Shown here: positions 56,670-64,000 of the stretch, one piece after another
How the letters are laid out: every line of letters starts with the position of its first letter
Numbering within the stretch: position 1 is the first letter of the stretch
Assembly: GCA_036785325.1 (NCBI GenBank)
Contig: JAXIVH010000010.1
Location: 9,010,044 to 9,074,043 of the forward strand
Reading direction: 5' to 3'
DNA: 64,000 nt
Source: Urophycis tenuis
Lineage: Eukaryota; Chordata; Actinopteri; Gadiformes; Phycidae
Notes under the pieces: model-generated
What the model was told of the DNA's origin: nothing
The model's database searches: none
Seen by the model: only the letters and a program-made list of their open reading frames with translations
Program-made: the position numbers and the translations under genes

Positions 56670-59600
56670 CTGCGGCAGTGGCAGCATCACATGCAGCAGC
56701 AGCTGAGAGCTCACCAGCTGGAGGAGCTGGCGCAGCTGCAAGAGGAGCAGCAAAGGATTCTGGGAGTGATGAGTGCACCTCAGTACTGTGGAACAGGTAT
56801 CGTGAATAATATACGTCTAATGAGTGTTTAACCCAAAACGGGCACTGCTGAACTCTCCTGTACAGTATAGACCTAATGAGTGTTTAACTCTGAGCAGGAG
56901 ATGCTAAACGTGATGCAGTGTGAATTAAATTATGTGATGAGGAACCAAAATGTGTCGTGATCCAGTCAGAGGTGGGTCGCAGCCAGAAAACGCGCAGACC
57001 ATTCAGTAACCTCTAATCAATTTGGAATGGGTGATCCTTTAGATTTTGGAGTGTGTGGTTGTGTCCCATGGGCACAATTAAATTGACTTTTGGGTCCATC
57101 TCTTGGTTGAAATGTTTAGAAACCCCTGCTCCCCTGTATATACAGTACACCTACCTGAAAAAAGACCTACATAAACCTACCAATATTGAAACCAAAAAAC
57201 TAAATCTTTAGTCCTTTGGCTTTACCTAAAAAAAGTATGAATTCATTAGTAATCAATAAAGATCCACAGAACTTCTCATTCAAACCATAAAGTTCTGGGT
57301 TTTATCTGTACGTTGTGGCAGGTCTGTCGGGACCAGAGCTGAGGGAGGTCACACTGCAGGTGGTCTCTCCTCCTTGTGAAGCCTCCCGCAGCCTCCCCTC
57401 ACACGGCCCCGGAGTTCCCCAGGGCTCCATGCTGGGTCTCCAGGAGAAGCTGGAGTCTCCTCAGGAAGGGAGAGAGGACTCTGGGCACATTGAGGACCAA
57501 TCAGAGGGTAAGAGTCTCATGGCACATGTTGGTAACTGGATGCATCGCCATTTTTCGGTTTTTGTGTGGATACAGCAATCTACTGGTGAAATTAGTTCTA
57601 CATTTTGTGTAGTGATAAATGTTATTCGTACATGTTATACATTTGTGATAAATGTTAAACATTTATCACACTTTCAATTCCAAAAGACAAAGACAATATG
57701 AGAAACTAACTTTTTACCTCATCAGCTCATTTCTTCTGCAACTCTTGTGTGATTGCATCACCAAGGGATGGGTGTTAATATTACAACCCCTAAAATACAC
57801 GCAACTCCAACAGTAATCCTGTCCTGGACCAATATATTAATCAATAAATCCTGTTGTGCTCTGAAGCCCTTTGAGACTTGACTTGAGGCTGTAACCTGTG
57901 AATAAGGGCTTATAAAAATGAAAATAAATGTACTTATGCGCTGCATCACCTTACCGAGCGCAGTCCCAGTGTAGTAAACCTCCCCTGACGTTTGGCTCCT
58001 CCCAGAATCAGCGGCTTGGGTGTCCAGGGAGGAGCAGTCCGAGCTGGGCTGGGCCAGCAGCTCTGAGCACAGTGACCACCAGGACCCTCTGCTCCCATGT
58101 GATGGAGTGACGAGGACCGGACACCCCCACACTGCAAGCCACGGAGACCCGGCAGACCGGTAGGAACCGTGTGTGCGTGCGTTTGTGTGGTGTAGCGCGT
58201 GTGTGATGTAGCGCGCGCGTGTGATGTAGCGTGTATGTGATGTAGCATGTGTGTAATGCGGCTGTGTGTGTGTGTGTGTGTGTGCATAGGCCCATCCCAG
58301 TTGGGGGTCAGAAACAGTCATTTGAGCAGCTCCTGGAGGAACAGCTCAGATTGGAGGAGCAGAGGTCAAACCTCACGCAGCACAAACAGGTCAAACACCT
58401 ATCATGTTTTTTTTTTTTTGTTAAAAGGCAAAAGGCCGTGTGTACTGTATTTCCTGTTTTAAGCTGAGTGTATGGATTGTGTGTCTCATTACCTGGGCTG
58501 TGTCTGGCTCCATCAGAACCGCCAGGGGGAGGAGCCTCAAGAAGCTCCGCCCAAACGGCCCTTCCTGAGGCGGGGCCAGGGTCTGTCCCGCTTTAAGGGC
58601 CGACCCAAGGGCCCAGCGCCCCCCACCGGGACCCTCCCTGGTGTCCCAGCTCCCTCCGCCAAGCCCGTCTCCCGTAGCAACCCGGAGCCCGCCACCACGT
58701 CCCAGCACCACAAGCCTGTCCGGCGCAAGACCGCCACGCTCAACAAGGAGAACCGCTCCCCGCCAACGGCTCCCGTCGTCAGGGGCGACGGCAAGGCGGC
58801 GGGAGTGCGGTGCCAGAAGCTTCTGGTCCCCCAACAGCAGCAGAACCCAGCGGACCCGGAGGACCAACGTGGACCGGGTCGGCAGCACCGAGCCCACAGT
58901 GCCGGGGATCAGAACGCCAGGAGGTCGGGACCGCTGGGACCGATCGCCAGGGACCGCGTGGCCAGCGACCCGGTCCAGCACAGCACCGGGACCAGGCAGG
59001 CGGGGCCGACGGCCGGACACAACACCGCCAGGGTGTCGAACGGACCCCTTGCCAGGGTACCTGAGGAGGTACTAAAAAGTCTTCAATCCAAAAGTGGCAA
59101 TTTAAGGCATTAAATATAATTTGCATAGGTCTTAAATATATTGTGTGACTGTCGGGAGAGGATAAATATTAAACCTCAAACCCATAAATGTGAAATCGAT
59201 ATTTATTGCCTCCTGTGGCATAAACAAGCTGTGTTCACCGATCCACTGCCGCACTCCATGCGTGTGCAGGACACCCAGTAGCACTGCTATATTGCATTGC
59301 GTCAATACGTTTCTATACTAAAACATGTCCAGGTTGAAGACTTGTCACTCACCTTTACGCCGCTGCGCCGTGATTCATTTGTGATTGAAGTTGTATTAAA
59401 GAAGGTATCAAAATTCTTACATCAAACTGGTTGAAATCTGCAGAAGCCCTGCCCAGCACCTCCCGGGAGGAGAACCGTCGCGTCTGAAGAGGAGGAGCGG
59501 GGAGGAGGTGGAGGGGAGGAGTACTCCTTTGAGGTGTCGTTCCAGGAGAGGCTGCGGGGCTGGGAGGGGGAGCTCCACCAGGAGAAGGAGGCGCTGGGGG

Positions 59601-62600
59601 AGTTTGAGCTGCTGGAGGAGGCGGCCGAGGAGCTCTCCTTCTCCTCCAACTCCTCCTTCGTCATGAAGGTGAGGAGGAACCACTTCAACCAGTCATGGTT
59701 GAGGAGGCGGGTAACCTTGCCCTTACTCAACACCCACCACATTCCAGGATGTGTCCAAGCAGTCACTCAGTTAAAGGGTAAAGTGTAAAGGGGCATTCAG
59801 CAGATGCTTTTGTCCAAAGTGACTTACAATCAGTACATTTGTGGGGTTCAACATGTGGACAGTTGGAGGAGGGGGATCAAACCGCCAACCCTACGTTTAG
59901 TGGACGATCCGCTCTGTCCACCCGCTCTATCCACTGAGCTACTGTCGCCCAGTTAAAGGGTTGTGAAGGGTAGGGTGGTGGTAGGGTGGTGCCAGACTCC
60001 CAGCTGAGAGGTTCTGGGTTCAAACCCCAGCCTACCTGTAAACCTACCCTCTATCTGCTCCTTAAAATGGTGTTGTAAGCAAGATTCAAGAACTTAGAGA
60101 GAAGTTATTTAATTTCAAAATCTTTCAAAATCTCTTCCTCTTCACAACGCTCAAGGATCGACGACAACACATGCATCTGAATGAACTAAGCGTTGCTTTG
60201 GATATCGGCCAATTGATGGTAAATAGTCCAGGGCATTTCCTGGTCATGTCCATGTGTAATGTACTGTACTCTCTCTACTCCCAGGTCCTCCACATGGACC
60301 GCCAGGCGCAGGCCGCCAAGGCGCTCCACCAGCGCCGCCTCTCCTCCACGCCCATCAAGCCCCCGAGGCCGCCCCCTCCTAAAGTACAACCAGTCCGCAG
60401 CAAGGCCGGGACCCCCCCCTGCTCGGAGGCTCTGGTGCCGGGGGTGCGGCGCGCTGGCGGTGAGGAGCGGGAGTCCAAAGAGGAAGAGGAGTCGGGCGTC
60501 GACGTCGCCGACGGCAGGCTCGCAAACCGGCGAGCGGACGACCGAACTGCATTTCCCAGCAGCCGTTGCTTCCCCGATCAGCCCGAAGCGCCTTACAACA
60601 AGAGCTCGTACCAGGACGACAGCGTGGGGGCGGAGTCAGACGCCACGGACGCAGAGGAGGAAGACGAAGGGGATGATGATGATGGGGATAGTGTCCTCAC
60701 AAACACCGATGACTCGACCCTGGTGGAGGACAGCGATGGCCACCGGGGCGACCTGGAGTTTGACGATGACGACACCTGGAACGACCTGGAGGAGACTGCG
60801 GTGGCTCTGTCCGCCCGGCCACTGCCCAGGGCAACAGCCAATCGGCGCTCTCCATCCGAGAGGACTCTGACCAGGAAGGTGGCGGCAAGCAGAGGGCCAG
60901 AGACGAGTACTGCACCAAACCTGACCAATCAGGAGCTCGCGGAGCCCACCGTCCCCCCCTCCAAGCTCATGGCGAGGTTATTTCCCTCTCTGAAGCCAAA
61001 GTCCCAGAATGCACCTGTTCCTGTAGCGCCAGAGCCCAAACAGCCCGACGAAGTGCCTGGTAAGACAACGCCCTGCTTTAGACTCCACAAACAAGTCGAT
61101 GGCTATAGCTTACAAGCCATAGCTACCCAAGACTGTGGCTTGGAAAATTTTATTGTTTTGGCACTTTTTTGGTTAATTGTTTTGATTAAATAGTTTTTTT
61201 TCTTGTGTATCTATCTACAGATTGACTGGAAAACATTTGTTATGACTTTGTATAACTATGCACGATGCCAGCAAAACTCAAAAAGTTGTAGGAAATGACT
61301 TTAACTGTACTTGCTTGATGAACTGTAGTGAAGGTTAACTGGGGGTAGGAAACGGTCGGTAGACTGTTGTTTGGTTAACTAGTTTGGTAACTATAGTTCA
61401 CTGGGGTTCACTGGGGTTTTGGTGTCCAGGGCTGCAGGTGCAGTCCCAGCAGCTGCGGGAGCGCCTGGTGGAGCTGGAGCTGGAGATCGAACGCTTCAAG
61501 AAGGAGAACAACGCTCTCAGCCGACTGAGGGAGGAGAACGAGAGGAGCAAGGAGGAGCTCAGGTAGGACTGGCGCTGGGAGAAGGGTGGAGGGTGGAGGA
61601 GGATTGGGAGGACCAATGCTGGGTGGAGAAAAGGCGACGTAGTTGGAAGAGGTCGGGGGAGGGGGGGGGGGGGGGGGGGTAGAAGGACCCTCTGGATAGA
61701 CAGCAGGCCTGGTGGAAGCCGGTGGAGTTTAGTTACTAGGTAAAGTCAAGCAGGCTGTGAAGACAGCAGGCCAGGACGCTGTCTAGTTGTATGGTTAGGT
61801 TTAGCTACGCTATGCTAGTTCATATTGTGCTACGCTATGCTATGTAATGATATGTTATACTATTAAGGCTGGGTTATGCTTCATTTATGCTTTAGTGTTG
61901 ACGCAACGCTGGGGGTTGCGGACCCTTTACGGACCCTTTACGTCCTTGCGGACCCCCCTTGCGTCCAACGCAAGGGGGGTCCGCAAGGACCTGACGTGCA
62001 CCTCCCAAAAATCCGAGACGCGCGTCGAGGCGACGCAACGCCAAAGCAGTGGCTTTGGCTGTGATTGGTCCGCAAACTACATTCGCTGGAGATCGCTTTT
62101 CCGGTTTCCACTCGTAAACACCGCTACGGTGTGATAAATGCTTCGACTGATTGGCGACAACATGTATATATAACTTTTGCCTTCATTTCTGTAAACTTTT
62201 TTTTACTCGCTAGTAATCCGTATGTAATGACCAGAATGGTCATTCTGGTCCCTCTACCTGTATGGCATTGAATTGCATTTCGACACGTAAACCCCACGCA
62301 GAACCATGACGGGCTCATGACTGCGTCCGAGCAACTGCGTGGCCATTGCGTGATCACGACGTAATCCCTACACAGAAGCATAACCCAGCCTTTATTGTGT
62401 TGTTTTCTAGGAGGGAGCGGGAGGAGTTTGAGAGGAGGAGGGAGGGGGAGCTAGCCCGGGTGGTTAAACTGGAGGAGGTGACCAAGGAGGAGAACAGGAA
62501 GCTGCAGAGAGACAGGAGGTTGTTTGAACAGCACGCTTCAGCCGCCCGGGCCATACCGGACAAGAAGGAGAGGGAGGAGATCCAGGTGAGAGAGAGAGAT

Positions 62601-64000
62601 ACCAACACACAATAACAGCAGTGGAACCCTATGACTCTCGCCCCCTCTCTCTCCTATAGCAGCAGTGTAATCCTATGACTCTCACCCCCGCTCTCCTACA
62701 TCAGCAGTGTAACCCTATGCCTCTCACCCCTTCTCTCTCTCTCCCTCTCCTCTACAAGCAGTGTAATCCTATACCTCTTGCCCCCCCCCCCTCTCTCTCT
62801 CTCCTCTACTAGCAGAGTAATCCTATGCCTCTCGCCCCTTCTCTCTCCCTCTCATCTACTAGCAGTGTAACCCTATGCCTCTCGACCCTTCTCTCTCTCC
62901 CTCTCCTCTACTAGAGTGAATCCCTATGCCTCTCGCCCCTTCTCTCTCCCTCTCCTCTACTAGCAGTGTAACCCTATGCCTCTCGACCCTTCTCTCTCTC
63001 CCTCTCCTCTACTAGAGTGAATCCCTATGCCTCTCGCCCCTTCTCTCTCCCTCTCCTCTACTAGCAGTGTAACCCTTATGCCTCTCGCCCCCTCTCTGTC
63101 TCCAGTCTTTGCGGCAGCAGCTGGCGTCCCTGCAGGAGGAGTTGAGGAGGAAGGAGACTCGCTGGGGCACCACCCACGGTCGCCTACGTCAGCAGATTGA
63201 CACCCTCAACGCAGAGAACGCCGCCCTCAAGGAGGAGGTGGGCGTGCAGCCCGCCGTGTTTGTGCTTTGCACCTAATGAGGCCACCCGGGTCAGGGCGTC
63301 TGGTCTTATGATTGTAAACGGTCATGTAAACACTTTAATCTGTTTAAATACCTTACGGTGGGAGTCTTTAATCTGATTCTTAAGCCTTAATGGAACAAAG
63401 CTGTGCATGTAAGCATACCGCTTTGTGTCCGAATATCATGAATGAGTTCAACCTACCAGTGATACTGGTAGTTTGGATACTGGATACTGCCATACTGCCA
63501 AACCTGCCGCGCTGTGATTGGCTGTGTTCTCGCCGGAGCGGGACATCATGCCGAACTCTGTGCTGTGATTGGCTGTGTGCTTTCTGGAGCGGGACATCAT
63601 GCTGAGCTCTGTGCTGTGATTGGCTGTGTGCTTTCTGGAGCGGGACATCATGCCGAACTCTGTGCTGTGATTGGCTGTGTGCTTTCTGGAGTGGGACATC
63701 ATGCTGAGCTCTGTGCTGTGATTGGCTGTGTTCTGTCTGGAGCGGGACATCATGCTGAGCTCTGTGCTGTGATTGGATGTGTCCTGTCTGGAGTGGGACA
63801 TCATGCTGAGCTCTGTGCTGTGATTGGCTATGTCCTGTCTGGAGCGGGACATCATGCTGAGCTCTGTGCTGTGATTGGCTGTGTTCTGTCTGGAGCGGGA
63901 CATCATGCTGAGCTCTGTGCTGTGATTGGCTGTGTTCCGCCAGGTGAACACCCTGGAGAGGCTGCGTCTGGGTTCCTGGAGGAGGAGCTCCTCGCCTGGG
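55780..64000 (+). CDS. cenpj: centromere protein J / CPAP (SAS-4 ortholog), 5' part
   Basis: CPAP sets centriole length by binding tubulin and recruits pericentriolar material. Exons placed: 55780-56238, 56670-56796, 57322-57507, 58006-58159, 58290-58389, 58517 to about 59068, 59444-59668, 60285-61059, 61430-61562, 62411-62585, 63106-63237 and 63944 to the window end. Phases agree. About 1025 codons are visible. The start MSSPAGLHFSQADFLARWIP fits the vertebrate N-terminus (Gln/Phe-Leu-x-x-Trp). The C-terminal G-box (TCP) domain lies outside the window. The exon 6 donor could be 59056 or 59068, both phase 0. Confidence 0.94.
56617..56668. repeat. (TG)n touching cenpj exon 2 acceptor
   Basis: About 26 TG units end in tag at the acceptor; exon 2 begins at 56670. 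No separate pyrimidine tract exists. Confidence 0.95.
58290..59668 (+). CDS. cenpj: cenpj exons 5-7, tubulin-binding PN2-3 region and acidic motif
   Basis: Exon 5 carries QSFEQLLEEQLRLEEQ and exon 6 carries PPKRPFLRRGQGLSRFKGRP; together they match the PN2-3 segment that binds tubulin (human KQPFLKRGEGLARF). Exon 7 carries LRGWEGELHQEKEALGEFEL and ends ELSFSSNSSFVMK, almost the human ISFSSNSSFVLK. Confidence 0.93.
59780..59950 (-). mobile_element. tRNA-derived SINE with 11-bp target duplication
   Basis: Flanks repeat agttaaagggt at 59769-59779 and 59951-59961. The minus-strand head has TAGCTCAGTGGATAGAGCGG-type A box and a GGTTTGATCC B box. It is the same family as 28657-28830. It lies in a cenpj intron. 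Confidence 0.9.
61430..64000 (+). CDS. cenpj: cenpj exons 9-12, coiled-coil region
   Basis: Exon 9 (61430-61562) has LVELELEIERFKKENNALSR. Exon 10 (62411-62585) has AIPDKKEREEIQ, as in human FPDKKEREEIQ. Exon 11 (63106-63237) has ELRRKETRWGTTHGRLRQQI. Exon 12 starts at 63944 with VNTLERLRLGSWRR and runs off the window. These form the long parallel coiled coil that dimerises CPAP. Confidence 0.93.
61866..62391. mobile_element. PIF/Harbinger-type MITE with TTA target duplication
   Basis: The ends are AGGCTGGGTTATGCTTC and its exact inverse. TTA flanks both sides (61863-61865 and 62392-62394), as PIF/Harbinger transposases produce. The centre has a second palindrome (ccttgcgtccaacgcaagg) near 61960. 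The element ends 19 bases before cenpj exon 10 starts. Confidence 0.88.
62620..63095. repeat. minisatellite preceding cenpj exon 11
   Basis: A unit of 55-65 bases built on cagtgtaaccctatgcctct, cgccccttctctctccctct and cctctactag repeats about eight times. Every unit ends in a pyrimidine tract and tag/cag, a copy of a 3' splice site. The last copy leads into the real exon 11 acceptor. Confidence 0.92.
63500..63943. repeat. minisatellite with CCAAT-box core preceding cenpj exon 12
   Basis: A unit of about 55 bases, agctctgtgctgtgattggc then tgtgt.ctttctggagcggg and acatcatgctg, repeats eight times. Each unit carries attgg (inverse of CCAAT). The array abuts exon 12. Confidence 0.95.

Noticed and set aside
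58421..59126. Minus-strand open frames up to 199 codons opposite cenpj exon 6
   Set aside because: Antisense shadows; the plus strand carries the conserved PFLRRGQGLSRF motif with splice sites.
63500..63943. Tandem-repeat protein on the minus strand (167 codons, ANHSTELSMMSRSR units)
   Set aside because: It is the intronic minisatellite read in antisense and overlaps no conserved domain.

Overview
The window is teleost nuclear DNA. The genes are split by introns with GT-AG borders. (GT)n microsatellites, tRNA-derived SINEs, MITEs, hAT, piggyBac and LINE copies of fish type fill the introns. The proteins read as the fish orthologs of vertebrate MPHOSPH8, TTF2 and CENPJ. Species cannot be named from the sequence.

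Layout. (1) 937-25782, minus strand: mphosph8, the chromodomain and ankyrin subunit of the HUSH silencing complex. I could place 14 coding exons with consistent phases, giving about 909 residues. Two other genes lie inside its introns on the same strand: an apparently intact BED/hAT transposase gene in a complete hAT element (2204-6181), and a large zinc-finger gene (11272 to about 16.8 kb) that resembles a degenerate tyrosine-recombinase-like family. (2) 26.2-31.3 kb: spacer with SINEs and a DNA transposon that has a clear target duplication. (3) 31318-39789, minus strand: two broken piggyBac-derived transposase copies. Each is preceded by in-frame spliced exons that are duplicates of mphosph8 exons. 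Copy A also carries a duplicate of mphosph8 exon 1 and its promoter. (4) 40522-54930, minus strand: ttf2, the RNA polymerase II termination ATPase, 23 coding exons, about 1156 residues, with a truncated LINE and a 0.9 kb foldback element in its introns. (5) 55780-64000, plus strand: the 5' part of cenpj (CPAP), head to head with ttf2 across an 850-base divergent promoter. It continues past the window end.

The most unusual object is the 31-40 kb block. The promoter, first exon and a short internal exon of a transposon-silencing gene were copied upstream and joined in frame to a piggyBac transposase. Both transposase copies lack the third catalytic aspartate and carry disabling lesions. The second most unusual is the recombinase-like zinc-finger gene nested in mphosph8. 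Several exons of ttf2, cenpj and mphosph8 have long TG/CA or C tracts pressed directly against splice sites.

Exon borders were assigned by eye from reading frame, GT-AG sites and remembered similarity to vertebrate orthologs. They were not checked with transcripts.
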